64,000 bases of DNA from RUG708 sp050946535 (lineage in GTDB: Bacteria; Bacillota; Clostridia; Peptostreptococcales; Anaerovoracaceae), in the NCBI GenBank assembly GCA_050946535.1, contig JBMNUZ010000005.1, forward strand, positions 1 to 64,000, read 5' to 3'. A program made the translations under genes and the position numbers. This document shows, piece by piece, positions 26,744-35,329 of this stretch (position 1 is the first letter of the stretch; every line of letters starts with the position of its first letter). The notes beneath the pieces were generated by a model. It had not been told where the DNA came from and did not search any database. It saw only the letters and a program-made list of their open reading frames with translations.

Positions 26744-27277
26744 TTATGATGTAATATCCTTTTCTTCCTTTCCGATTTCTCTGCGCTTCTTTCTTTCCTT
26801 GCGCTTCTCGTAGAAATTGATCACCTCATCGTTCGAATAAATATCGTGATTTTCCATCTCTTGTATAGTGTCGATCAGGCGGTTACACATATCGCAGAAC
26901 TGCTTCTGCTCCTCCTCGTTCAGGCACTGGCGTATATTTTCTTCAAAACGCACTTTTCCGAACTCTCTGCGTGCGAGCGCCATAGTTCCTTCGTTGGTAA
27001 TATATATATGCATTCTCCGCCTGTCCGATGGATCACGTTCACGGCGGATAAGCCCGTCTTTTTCCAGTCCCGATAGTTTCTCTGAAACCACCGGTGCAGC
27101 CATATCCATCTTCAGCGACAGCTCAACTCCAGAAATTCCTTCGTTTTCCGCAATGGTTTTCAGGAGCCTTCCGTGTCCTTTTCCATTGGAATCAGGAGAC
27201 ATAATACCCTGCTGCCGTCGTACTGCTTCGTTCAGTCTTTTGATCGAACGAAATACGTCTCTTCCTTCGTTTTTCAT
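26744..27277 (-). CDS. MarR-family transcriptional regulator
   Basis: A 177-residue winged-helix protein. The DNA-binding part spans about 35-105, with a recognition-helix region AAPVVSEKLSGLEKDGLI and the wing RERDPSDRRRMHIYITNEG, a standard MarR signature (DxRR). The C-terminal helices (120-150) should dimerise, and the last 25 residues are highly charged (KRKERKKRREIGKEEK). GAGAGG precedes the ATG. It is immediately upstream of the surface/ExbB cluster on the same strand, so it is the obvious candidate regulator. The ligand is unknown. Confidence 0.88.
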   Translation of the reverse strand: MKNEGRDVFRSIKRLNEAVRRQQGIMSPDSNGKGHGRLLKTIAENEGISGVELSLKMDMAAPVVSEKLSGLEKDGLIRRERDPSDRRRMHIYITNEGTMALARREFGKVRFEENIRQCLNEEEQKQFCDMCNRLIDTIQEMENHDIYSNDEVINFYEKRKERKKRREIGKEEKDITS

Positions 27278-27294
27278 ATAAAATACCTCTCAAC

Positions 27295-27328
27295 ACGAAA
27301 AGCCTGGTCTCAACGCACGCTTTTTCGT
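27295..27328. promoter_or_regulatory. Inverted repeat upstream of marR
   Basis: ACGAAAAGC (27295-27303) and GCTTTTTCGT (27319-27328) are near-perfect complements ending about 18 bases before the marR start. It could be the regulator's own operator or a leader hairpin masking the ribosome site. Confidence 0.4.
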
Positions 27329-27450
27329 CAAAACTGTATAAAGAAAGCAATTTTTATTTGTTTTCTTTATGGTCAATTTGTTTCCATTTGTTTTATATTT
27401 AATAGGATTATTATTTGTTAATTTAATATCTATTTGATTTTCCTGTTTGA

Positions 27451-27479
27451 ATTATAAATGGTTTTTAATTGTTAATCAA
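27451..27479 (-). promoter_or_regulatory. Promoter of marR
   Basis: Minus-strand TTGATT (27474-27479), a 17-base spacer and a perfect TATAAT (27451-27456). It would make a leader of about 165 nt, very AT-rich. The AT-rich stretch 27329-27590 holds nothing else I recognise. Confidence 0.75.
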
Positions 27480-27595
27480 GTTTTAATTATTAATCCGCCT
27501 ATAATATTTGTTTATATCAATTAAATTTTTTATCAGTCCATTTAATAAAATATGCAATGATCCTCTTTGATGCCAACACTTCCGGGGAATCGTCC

Positions 27596-27913
27596 CCAGC
27601 GTACTTTTCAGATAATTCTTCTCTCCCGGCTAACAAAACAGGGATACAAACTCAGAACATATCTGCGTATTTTCTGAATCCTGCATCCCCTTCTTCTTGA
27701 CTTGCCAGATTCTGCCCGTCTGATAAACGGACAGAATCCAGCTTGAATTTATCTTTCTTTTAACTAACCTGCAGTACACCTCACTTCTTTGCGGAGGTGC
27801 ACAGGCCAGTTATTCATCGGCTATTAATTATTTTTTTCGCAGAAACGGGTAATTACAGCTGCCACCTGAGCGCGCGTAGCGCCTGTCTGTGGACTGATCT
27901 GATTATCGCCCAT
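27596..27913 (-). pseudogene. Remnant copy of the SLH gene tail, its intergenic region and the next gene's leader
   Basis: 27824-27913 encodes 29 residues (MGDNQISPQTGATRAQVAAV... ending CEKNN) nearly identical to the last residues of the giant SLH protein, with its own stop. Beyond it are one 31-bp unit, a diverged hairpin (27704-27742), the structured leader and a GGGAGAG ribosome site whose start ATG has become ATC. The order matches 18714-19130. This is a decayed duplicate of that junction, not a gene. Confidence 0.85.
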
Positions 27914-27916
27914 TCG

Positions 27917-28065
27917 TCATCTGCCGGGCTCCTGACTGGCGCTGCCTGTTCCCGTCCCGGCGAAATATCTGCTGGTACGTGGCATCATCTCCCGGCGAGT
28001 ATCTGCTTATACGTGGCATCTTCTGTCTTGAGATCCAGTATTCCGGAATGGATCCGTAATAGAGA
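27917..28065 (-). pseudogene. Remnant of an ABC substrate-binding protein C-terminus
   Basis: In one minus-strand frame the sequence reads LDLKTEDATYKQILAG, close to LNLTIDDATYQQILSG near the end of the importer lipoprotein at 4921-6162. A frame-shifted second copy (DDATYQQIF) follows about 37 bases later. An LLYYGSIPEY stretch upstream resembles the LWLGTTIYPDYF segment of the same family. It abuts the SLH remnant on one side and proC on the other. Confidence 0.75.
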
Positions 28066-28069
28066 AGCC

Positions 28070-28861
28070 CTAGAGTTCCTTCGATTTTTCGCTCGCCGCC
28101 GTGACCGCTTCGATTACAGTGGATCTGAATCCGCCTGCCTCGAGCTCCCTCACGCCTTCGATGGTAGTGCCGCCCGGCGAGCACACAGCGTCCTTGAGCT
28201 CCGCAGGATGGCCGCCGGTCTCGAGGACCATGCGCGCGGAGCCGTACACCGTCTGCGCTGCGAGCTGGACAGCCTGATTCCTCGGGAGGCCGTTCAGAAC
28301 GCCGCCGTCCGCGAGCGCTTCGATGAACATGTAAACGTACGCGGGACCGCTGCCCGAAAGACCTGTAACTGCGTCCATCAGCGACTCAGGCACTTCCTGA
28401 ACCATGCCTATTCCTGAGAAGATATTCTCGACTTCGCTGTATTCCTCGTCCGTGACGTATTCGCTCCTCGAAAGAGCCGTCATTCCGCTTCCGACGAGCG
28501 CCGGAGTGTTAGGCATAGCCCTTACGATTCTTCTCGCCGTAGTGCACGAAGCCGAAAGGCTCTCGATCGTCCTTCCCGCAACGATAGAAACGAGAATCTT
28601 TTTCTCTGTAAACGCAGGCTCGATGTCGTAGAGAACCTCTGCCACATTTTTCGGTTTTACCGCGACCAGAACTATGTCGCTTGCCGCTGTCAGGGATTCC
28701 GCCGACGCGCTCACCGATATGCCGAGCTGTTCGGCCATCTCCTTCAGATGTTCTGGATGATGTCCGCAGACGGTTATATCGGCCGGATTAAAGCCTGCCG
28801 AAACGCAGCCTCTGATGATCGCTCCGCCCATATTGCCGACTCCGATTACTCCAAGTTTCAT
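28070..28861 (-). CDS. proC: Pyrroline-5-carboxylate reductase
   Basis: 263 residues. It catalyses the last step of proline synthesis, NAD(P)H-dependent reduction of P5C. The N-terminal Rossmann motif GVIGVGNMGGAI, VAVKPKNV, RAMPNTPALVGSGM and the C-terminal signature SGSGPAYVYMFIEAL...AVCSPGGTTIEG are all present and full length. GGAGG lies 10 bases before the ATG. It follows proB by 32 bases. The stop is next to the decayed duplicate. Confidence 0.97.
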   Translation of the reverse strand: MKLGVIGVGNMGGAIIRGCVSAGFNPADITVCGHHPEHLKEMAEQLGISVSASAESLTAASDIVLVAVKPKNVAEVLYDIEPAFTEKKILVSIVAGRTIESLSASCTTARRIVRAMPNTPALVGSGMTALSRSEYVTDEEYSEVENIFSGIGMVQEVPESLMDAVTGLSGSGPAYVYMFIEALADGGVLNGLPRNQAVQLAAQTVYGSARMVLETGGHPAELKDAVCSPGGTTIEGVRELEAGGFRSTVIEAVTAASEKSKEL

Positions 28862-28893
28862 TTTTCTGCACCTCCGTAAGTCAATTTTCCTGT

Positions 28894-29691
28894 TTATTTT
28901 CTGCTGAATACGGTGGCTTTTTCCTCACCTTTTGCGAGTTTTCCGAGTATGTTCTCCTTGCGGCTGTTCACAACCATCATCGCCGTGCCGTAGCGGTTGA
29001 CGATTTCCGCCGCATTGATTTTCGTGATAATGCCACCTGTGCCGAAATCGCTCTTTCCGTCGGTTTTGATGTTTTGGCGGAGCTTTTCGATGTCGTCCAC
29101 CCACTCTATGAGCTTCGCATCTTTGTAAGTGTGCGGATCCTTATCGTACACGCCGTCTATGTCGCTCATGAGTATGAGCAGATCGGCCGCCCACAGGTTG
29201 GCTACCAGCGCGCTGAGCGTGTCGTTGTCGCCTATGCTGAACTCTTCGATGGCCACGCTGTCGTTTTCATTTATGATCGGCACAACGCCCTCGTCCACGA
29301 GCGTAAAGAGAGCATTCCTGATATTGAGCTCGCGGTGAGGTTCGTTGAAATCCTCTCCCGTGAGAAGGATCTGGCCTACGTGAAGGCCGTATTCGCCGAA
29401 AAATTCCTTGTATGCGTTCATCAGCTCCACCTGGCCTATCGCGCAGAGAGCCTGTTTGTAATTGATATCATTTTTACGCGCCCATTTGTTTATAGCACCT
29501 ACTCCGCTGACTCCGGCTCCGCTCGAAACGACTATCACGCGTTTGCCTTTGTCGATCAGTTCCATGATCTGCGCGACTATGTGCTTCATGATATTTCTGT
29601 CGACTTTGCCGTTTTTGTCCGAAATAGTATTGCTGCCCAGCTTGATGACGATTTTTCGTGCATCGCCGAGCAATTCCTCAGGTGTTTTCAT
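28894..29691 (-). CDS. proB: Glutamate 5-kinase (short form, no PUA domain)
   Basis: 265 residues. It phosphorylates glutamate in the first committed step of proline synthesis. Amino-acid-kinase motifs are KLGSNTISD (N-terminus), VVSSGAGVSGVG, VPIINENDSVAIEEFSIGDNDTLSA and the ATP-site GTGGIITKI. It ends where the kinase domain ends. The C-terminal PUA domain of the roughly 367-residue E. coli type is absent, as in various Firmicutes. AAAAGGAAA precedes the ATG. A possible short GTG-started leader frame (MFIRAFPPVK) lies between AGAGGAG and the gene. Confidence 0.95.
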   Translation of the reverse strand: MKTPEELLGDARKIVIKLGSNTISDKNGKVDRNIMKHIVAQIMELIDKGKRVIVVSSGAGVSGVGAINKWARKNDINYKQALCAIGQVELMNAYKEFFGEYGLHVGQILLTGEDFNEPHRELNIRNALFTLVDEGVVPIINENDSVAIEEFSIGDNDTLSALVANLWAADLLILMSDIDGVYDKDPHTYKDAKLIEWVDDIEKLRQNIKTDGKSDFGTGGIITKINAAEIVNRYGTAMMVVNSRKENILGKLAKGEEKATVFSRK

Positions 29692-29981
29692 AAGGTTTCC
29701 TTTTCATTTGACGGGCGGGAAAGCCCGGATAAACACGGCGGACTTTCTCCTCTTTTCGTTTATTTCACTTCTGCAATTTATATCTGTAATTTTTATCGTT
29801 ATACGTACAGCGTCGGTATCCATACCACCGTACTGCTGCCGCCGGTAACGTGCTCGTGCTCATCGTGCTCCCGGACGTGCTCCGATCCCGCGCTGTTATA
29901 AAAGCTGCTGGCGCCAGTGGCACGGTCAGCACATAAATCTCCCGGCAGGGCACCCCGCGGTTCTGATATGGACTATCTGTA

Positions 29982-31415
29982 TCAGACGTTCAGAACTACC
30001 TCGTGTCCGAGATATTCCTTGTTTTCCTCGAGAACCGGCTTGATGTACTCATCTATGAATTCGGTGACCTGCTGCGGCGAACGGCCGATGTAGTCCGACG
30101 GATTCGTCAGTCTCGAAACGTCTTCCTCGGAAAGTCCGAACATCGGGTCGTTTGCGATGCGCTCGAGCAGATCGTTAGGTTTTCCGAATTCCTTTACCTG
30201 GCGCGAAGCCTGCATCGACAGCTGTCTGATCTCTTCGTGGAGTTCCTGTCTGTCTCCGCCCTTCTTCACCGCCTCCATGATGATGTTTTCCGTAGCCATG
30301 AACGGAATCTCTGCCATGATATGGCTGTTGATAACCTCTTTATATACCACGAGGCCCGAGCATACGTTCGTAGCGATCTCGAGCACTGCGTCTATCGCCA
30401 TGAAGCTCTCCGGAAGTATGAGCCTCCTGTTTGCCGAATCGTCGAGAGTACGTTCGAACCACTGTGTGGACGCGGTCATCGCCGCCGACATCGTGTTCGA
30501 TTCGACGTATCTGCTGAGAGACGCGATTCTCTCGCTTCTCATAGGATTGCGCTTGTAAGCCATTGCCGACGAGCCGATCTGCTTCTTTTCGAACGGCTCC
30601 TCGATCTCCTTGAGATGCTGGAGGAGTCTGATGTCGTTCGTCATCTTGTGGGCGCTCTCAGCTATTCCTGCCAGAACCGACAAAACTTTGTAGTCGATTT
30701 TTCTCGTATATGTCTGGCCCGAAACAGGAATTGCCCTCTCGAATCCCATCTTCTCGCACACCATTTTGTCGAGCGCTTTTACCTTATCTGTGTCGCCGTC
30801 GAACAGATCCATGAAGCTCGCCTGTGTGCCTGTAGTGCCCTTGACGCCGAGCATCATGAGGCCGTCGATCAGCCCGCACACGTCGAGGTAGTCAAAGTAG
30901 AAATCCTGCATCCAGAGCGTCGCTCTTTTGCCGACGGTAGTCAGCTGAGCGGGCTGGAAGTGCGTGAATCCGAGCGTAGGCAGGTCCTTGTATTCGTCGG
31001 CGAACTTCGCGAGTCTCGAGAGCAGATCTGCGAGCTTGTGCTTGATGATTACGAGACCTTCCCTCATCTGAATGATATCGGTGTTGTCGCCAACGTATGC
31101 GCTCGTAGCTCCCAGGTGGATGATTCCCTTCGCCTTGGGGCACTGGACTCCGTACGCGTAAACGTGGCTCATGACGTCGTGGCGCACTTCCTTTTCGCGC
31201 GCCTCTGCTACGTCGTAGTTGATATCGTAGATATGCTCCTTCATCTCTGCTATCTGCTCGTCAGTGATGTTGAGCCCGAGCTCTTTTTCTGCCTCGGCAA
31301 GAGCTATCCAGAGCTTTCTCCAGGTGGAAAACTTCATGTCGGGTGAAAATATATGCGACATTTCCTTGCTTGCATATCTTGTAATCAGCGGGTTTTCGTA
31401 ATTTGATCTGCTCAT
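29982..31415 (-). CDS. purB: Adenylosuccinate lyase
   Basis: 477 residues. It cleaves SAICAR and adenylosuccinate in purine synthesis. Features are the fumarase/ASL fold, HDVMSHVYA and the HLGATSAYVGDNTD segment, TTGTQASFMDLF, and the signature SSAMAYKRNPMRSERI near 290-305, which carries the catalytic Ser loop. AGGAGG precedes the ATG. It sits between proA (17 bases upstream) and proB (290 bases downstream), an unusual insertion in a proline operon. Confidence 0.96.
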   Translation of the reverse strand: MSRSNYENPLITRYASKEMSHIFSPDMKFSTWRKLWIALAEAEKELGLNITDEQIAEMKEHIYDINYDVAEAREKEVRHDVMSHVYAYGVQCPKAKGIIHLGATSAYVGDNTDIIQMREGLVIIKHKLADLLSRLAKFADEYKDLPTLGFTHFQPAQLTTVGKRATLWMQDFYFDYLDVCGLIDGLMMLGVKGTTGTQASFMDLFDGDTDKVKALDKMVCEKMGFERAIPVSGQTYTRKIDYKVLSVLAGIAESAHKMTNDIRLLQHLKEIEEPFEKKQIGSSAMAYKRNPMRSERIASLSRYVESNTMSAAMTASTQWFERTLDDSANRRLILPESFMAIDAVLEIATNVCSGLVVYKEVINSHIMAEIPFMATENIIMEAVKKGGDRQELHEEIRQLSMQASRQVKEFGKPNDLLERIANDPMFGLSEEDVSRLTNPSDYIGRSPQQVTEFIDEYIKPVLEENKEYLGHEVVLNV

Positions 31416-31432
31416 TTTTTCCTCTTATCCTC

Positions 31433-32710
31433 CTAAAGATCTCTGAAATGGAATTCACTTTTGCCGGAAACGTAATCTCCTACTATCTGGCCGCTTCCGT
31501 AGAGCTTGTATTTATATGTTACCAGTCCTTCGAGCCCTACCGGACCTCTGGCATGGATTTTGCCCGTGCTTATGCCTACTTCCGCTCCGAATCCGTATCT
31601 GAATCCGTCAGCGAATCTCGTAGAACAGTTCCTGTAAACGCCTGCCGAATCGACGAGATTCATGAAGTGCTCGGCTGCCTCATCGTCGTTGGTTATTATC
31701 GAATCGGTATGGTGAGAACCGTAAGTGTTTATGTGGTCTATAGCCTCGTCGATGTCTCCGACGAGCTTTGCCGAAATGATGTAATCGAGGTATTCCGTTC
31801 TGAAGTCCTCGTCGTCAGCTTCCGCGCATTCGACGCGCTCGCACACTTCCGGCGTCCCTCTGAGTTCGACGCCTGCTTCGCTGAAAGCCTTTCCGAGCTT
31901 AGGCATGAGTTCGTCGGCAATGTCCCTGTGAACGAGGAGCGTCTCGGCCGCGTTGCATGCCGCCGGATACTGAGTCTTGGCGTCGAGAATGATCCTGACA
32001 GCCATGTCTGTATCCGCGTCCTTGTCGACGTATATGTGGCATATTCCATCGGCGTGCCCCATCACAGGAATTTTCGTGTTGTCCATGATGTAGCGCACGA
32101 ATGCGTTCGAGCCTCTCGGTATGAGAAGATCGACCGAATCGTCGCACTGGAGCAGCTGGTCTATGTCGTCGTGAGTTTCTGCGAGCATCATGAAGCCGTC
32201 AGGCATTCCTGCCGAAACGGCCGCCTCGTATATCACGCTGAAGAGCTTTTTATTCGTCCTCTTAGCCTCGCTGCCGCCTTTGAGTATCGAGCAGTTTCCG
32301 CTTTTCAGGCAGAGCGATGAAACCTGTACCATCGCATCCGGCCGCGCCTCGAAGATTATTCCGATGACGCCGATAGGAACGGTCTGCCTTACGAGCACGA
32401 GTCCCTCGTCGAGCTGGCGCTTCAGCTGGATTTTCCCCACTGGATCTTCCAGATCTATCAGCTGGTCTATTCCGTCGAGTACGTCTCGTATCTTTTCGTC
32501 GCTGAATTTGAGCCTTTTCAATACAGGCTCCGGTATTCCGTTTTCTTTTGCCGCGGCGAGGTCTTCCTGGTTCGCTGCCTTGATCTCATCTCTCTGAGCA
32601 TCTATGGCATCGGCTACGGCCCTGAGCGCCGCGTTGCGCGTCTCTATTGCGGTATTTGCCGTCTCTGGACTTATCTTCTTCATTGCCCGTGCTTTTTCCT
32701 GGATATTCAT
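31433..32710 (-). CDS. proA: Glutamate-5-semialdehyde dehydrogenase (gamma-glutamyl phosphate reductase)
   Basis: 425 residues. It reduces gamma-glutamyl phosphate to the semialdehyde with NADPH. Features are the aldehyde-dehydrogenase fold with VPIGVIGIIFEARPDA, GGSEAKRTN and the catalytic-Cys region TQYPAACNAAETLLVH, with GPVGLEGLVTYKYKLYG near the C-terminus. AAAGGAGA precedes the ATG. It follows the YprB-like nuclease by 13 bases, so it is in one transcript with it. Confidence 0.97.
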   Translation of the reverse strand: MNIQEKARAMKKISPETANTAIETRNAALRAVADAIDAQRDEIKAANQEDLAAAKENGIPEPVLKRLKFSDEKIRDVLDGIDQLIDLEDPVGKIQLKRQLDEGLVLVRQTVPIGVIGIIFEARPDAMVQVSSLCLKSGNCSILKGGSEAKRTNKKLFSVIYEAAVSAGMPDGFMMLAETHDDIDQLLQCDDSVDLLIPRGSNAFVRYIMDNTKIPVMGHADGICHIYVDKDADTDMAVRIILDAKTQYPAACNAAETLLVHRDIADELMPKLGKAFSEAGVELRGTPEVCERVECAEADDEDFRTEYLDYIISAKLVGDIDEAIDHINTYGSHHTDSIITNDDEAAEHFMNLVDSAGVYRNCSTRFADGFRYGFGAEVGISTGKIHARGPVGLEGLVTYKYKLYGSGQIVGDYVSGKSEFHFRDL

Positions 32711-32723
32711 CGTATATCTCCTT

Positions 32724-33737
32724 TCAGGCAGACGCCATAAGCGCTAATTTCTTAAGCATAGTTGAGACAAGCCGGTTCGCTTCGTGGTACTGCACACTTC
32801 CGTCCGGATCGCTCAGGATCAGATAGCCGCTCTCGTAGCCGCCCAGCTCCTGCAGGCCGGGAACGTCAGTGCCGGCTTTTCGTACGTCGGTCACTTCGTA
32901 TCCGCCGACTTCCTCGGTTTCGAATTTGAGGAAAAACTTGTTCTCCGACGCTTCCGACTGAACATTGTCTCTGTAATATGAAAACGGCGGCAGTTTTCCG
33001 GAAACTCTGCCCTCCGCCGTGAGCCCGTCTTTGCCAAGCTTGATTTTTTTCACCGCGAACTTCGCAACTCCGGCCTTCACCGGAAAGCCTTCCTTGTACA
33101 TTATTTCGTGGAGATCGAGCTTGTGGAGTATGGAGGTGATCCCCGTGAGCTGCACGATGTCGTCGCGGTTGTGCAGGAGGATGTTGTCGAGCAGCTGCCC
33201 TCTGCGTGCTCCCGAGCTTCTGACGTATTCGAAATACTGTCTTACGCTGTCTCCTCCGCTTATCTCGTCTCTTCTCAGGTCACCGCCGCCCATGAAATTC
33301 TCGACGGTCTTCTGCTTCATGTCAGGCAGCAGCTCCGGAAGCCCGGAATACCTGCGCAGGACTTTGTACATATCGAGCGAATAGATGTGGTCCAGCACAT
33401 CGGTGCGGATGCCGGCTGCTTTCATGCGTTTTTTCAGGAACGGAAGATCGAACGAATCGCCGTTATATGTGACGACCGTATCGTACTGGCTCAGCATGCC
33501 GCAGTATCTGTCGAGCAGCTCCGGCTCTTCGCTGGGTTTGTCCGCGAAATACTGAAGTGCGAGTCTCGTCCCTTCGCCGGACGGAACCGTCACTCCTCCG
33601 AGGATGACAGCGCATTTTTTCGGGGAAAGACCCGTTGTCTCGATATCTGCGCAGGCCGTGCCTCCGTCGCCGAAATATTCTTTGAAAATCGAAGAATCAT
33701 ACAAAGTATCGCGTATTTTCTCCTCAGTAATTCTCAT
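32724..33737 (-). CDS. YprB-like RNase H-fold 3'-5' exonuclease
   Basis: 337 residues. The DEDD-type nuclease core starts with CADIETTGLSP (Asp/Glu pair of motif I, near 31-34). It continues with VVTYNGDSFDLPFLKKR (motif II) and HNRDDIVQLTGI (motif III Asp). This matches the YprB family of RNase H-like nucleases. The last 110 residues are a less conserved beta-rich tail. Probably DNA or RNA turnover. It is first gene of the proline/purB operon, with a promoter just upstream. Confidence 0.82.
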   Translation of the reverse strand: MRITEEKIRDTLYDSSIFKEYFGDGGTACADIETTGLSPKKCAVILGGVTVPSGEGTRLALQYFADKPSEEPELLDRYCGMLSQYDTVVTYNGDSFDLPFLKKRMKAAGIRTDVLDHIYSLDMYKVLRRYSGLPELLPDMKQKTVENFMGGGDLRRDEISGGDSVRQYFEYVRSSGARRGQLLDNILLHNRDDIVQLTGITSILHKLDLHEIMYKEGFPVKAGVAKFAVKKIKLGKDGLTAEGRVSGKLPPFSYYRDNVQSEASENKFFLKFETEEVGGYEVTDVRKAGTDVPGLQELGGYESGYLILSDPDGSVQYHEANRLVSTMLKKLALMASA

Positions 33738-33779
33738 AGCAATGCTGCCTTTTCCTCACTTCTGAATAAATAATAATTT

Positions 33780-33808
33780 ATTTTATCATATCATGCCCCT
33801 CAAGTGAA
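33780..33808 (-). promoter_or_regulatory. Predicted promoter of the yprB-proA-purB-proB-proC transcript
   Basis: Minus-strand TTCACT (33803-33808), a 17-base spacer and TAAAAT (33780-33785) preceded by TG-A, which makes an extended -10. The start codon is 43 bases further on. Confidence 0.6.
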
Positions 33809-33837
33809 CGAAGTAAGGCGGATGCAGCGCAGCTTGC

Positions 33838-33874
33838 GCCAAAAAAACAGACCGCCGCCCGTTTCGCGGGCGGC
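33838..33874 (-). terminator. Intrinsic terminator of the amino-acid ABC importer operon
   Basis: GCCGCCCG (33854-33861) and CGGGCGGC (33867-33874) form a strong stem. On the minus strand it is followed within a few bases by TGTTTTTTT. It lies just after the ATPase stop at 33882. Confidence 0.88.
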
Positions 33875-33881
33875 CGTATCA

Positions 33882-34643
33882 TCAATATGTAGTTTCGAGT
33901 TTGCCGAGGAAAGCTTTGAGCCTTTCGTTGTCTGAATTGAACATCTCGTCAGGAGTGCAGTCCTCCACGATGACTCCGCCGTCTATGAATATCATCCGGT
34001 CCGAAATATCGTGTGCGAATTTCATCTCGTGCGTGACGATGACCATCGTCATGTTTTTGTCGGCGAGCGATTTGATAACTCTCAGGACCTCGCTCGTCAG
34101 CTCAGGATCGAGCGCCGACGTCGGCTCGTCGAAGAAGAGGATCCTCGGATTGAGCATGAGAGCCCTCGCTATCGCGACACGCTGACTCTGGCCTCCCGAA
34201 AGCTGATACGGGTAGGCATCTCCCTTGTCGGAAAGACCCATCTGTTTTAACAGGTCATCTGCCTGCGCCATCACTTCATCCTTGTCGCGCTTCTGCACGT
34301 TCAGCGGCGCGTCTGTCAGATTCTTCATGACGCTGTAATGCGGGAACAGATTGAAGTTCTGGAACACGAGTCCGAAATTCTTCTTTATCTCTTTTACCGA
34401 CCTCTTGTCGGCATACTTTATCTTGCCGTTTTCCTCCCATGCCACCTTCTGATCCATGTAGGAAAAGCTGCCTCCGTCTATTCTCTCGAGCAGCGTAGCA
34501 CACCTCAGGATCGTAGATTTTCCCGAGCCTGACGGCCCTATTATCGAGAGCACCTCGCCTTCGTCTACGTGCAGGGATATATCCTGGAGCACCGTCAGAT
34601 CGTCGAATACCTTTTTTATATGATTCATTTCAAGTACAGCCAT
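33882..34643 (-). CDS. Polar amino-acid ABC importer, ATP-binding protein
   Basis: 253 residues, GlnQ/ArtP type. Walker A GPSGSGKST is at 36-44, the Q-loop is VFQNFNLFPHYSVMKN, the signature LSGGQSQRVAIARAL, Walker B ILFFDEPTSALD, and the H-loop VTHEM. The D-loop and PH(Y)SV segment are typical of the polar amino-acid subfamily. It is 12 bases after the permease gene and last in the operon. Confidence 0.95.
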   Translation of the reverse strand: MAVLEMNHIKKVFDDLTVLQDISLHVDEGEVLSIIGPSGSGKSTILRCATLLERIDGGSFSYMDQKVAWEENGKIKYADKRSVKEIKKNFGLVFQNFNLFPHYSVMKNLTDAPLNVQKRDKDEVMAQADDLLKQMGLSDKGDAYPYQLSGGQSQRVAIARALMLNPRILFFDEPTSALDPELTSEVLRVIKSLADKNMTMVIVTHEMKFAHDISDRMIFIDGGVIVEDCTPDEMFNSDNERLKAFLGKLETTY

Positions 34644-34655
34644 AGATATGCCTCC

Positions 34656-35303
34656 CTACCTGTAATAATTGAGCTTTTTCTCGATGAACGACATTATGCC
34701 TGCTACTACGTAGTTGAAGATGTAGTAGAAGATGGCTGCCACGATTAGCGGCGTGAACGTCGTCTGCGCGGCGGCTATCTGTTTCGCGATCGAGAACATT
34801 TCGGAATAGGCGAGAGCGTATGCCAGAGATGTGTCCTTGACGAGCGTGATCGTCTCGTTGGTGACAGGCGGCAGTATTCTCTTCATGACCTGCGGAAGAA
34901 TTATTTTCATAAATGACTGCTGTTTAGAGTATCCGAGCACGTCCGCTGCTTCGTACTGGCCCTTAGGCATCGACTGTATGCCGGATCTGAATATCTCTGC
35001 GAAGTACGCTGCGTAGTTCACCACGAAACCGAAGATTATCGCGGTGTATCTGTACGCTCCGATATTGGCATTGAACAGGTAATACGGGCCGAAATAGACG
35101 ACCAGCAGCTGGAGCATCAGCGGCGTGCCCCTCATGACGGAGATATAGAAGGTGACTATACCTCTGAGAATTCTGTTTTTTGACATCCTGCCGAACGATA
35201 CAATGAGACCGAGCGGCAGAGACAGCACAAGAGTCCACAGGAAAATGCTGATCGATCTCAGCATTCCCTCTCCCATCTCAACAAGCATTGTGGAAAGTGA
35301 CAT
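34656..35303 (-). CDS. Polar amino-acid ABC importer, permease
   Basis: 215 residues with about five membrane helices. It carries the HisM/GlnP EAA motif region (YEAADVLGYSKQQSFMKIILPQVMKRILPP) and VMRGTPLMLQLLVVYF near the N-terminus, both diagnostic of the family. CGGAGG precedes the ATG. A hairpin lies between it and the binding-protein gene. Confidence 0.95.
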   Translation of the reverse strand: MSLSTMLVEMGEGMLRSISIFLWTLVLSLPLGLIVSFGRMSKNRILRGIVTFYISVMRGTPLMLQLLVVYFGPYYLFNANIGAYRYTAIIFGFVVNYAAYFAEIFRSGIQSMPKGQYEAADVLGYSKQQSFMKIILPQVMKRILPPVTNETITLVKDTSLAYALAYSEMFSIAKQIAAAQTTFTPLIVAAIFYYIFNYVVAGIMSFIEKKLNYYR

Positions 35304-35329
35304 TAAATAATTCCTCCGTAAACATCAAG

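Noticed and set aside
29905..29960. GCCACTGG and AACCGCGG stretches on the minus strand that recall cobalamin-riboswitch and T-box cores
   Set aside because: The rest of either element (other conserved boxes, stem I, antiterminator) is absent at the needed spacing.
30003..31346. Long open frame (447 codons) on the plus strand
   Set aside because: It lies wholly antisense to purB, has no family features and is a codon-bias shadow.
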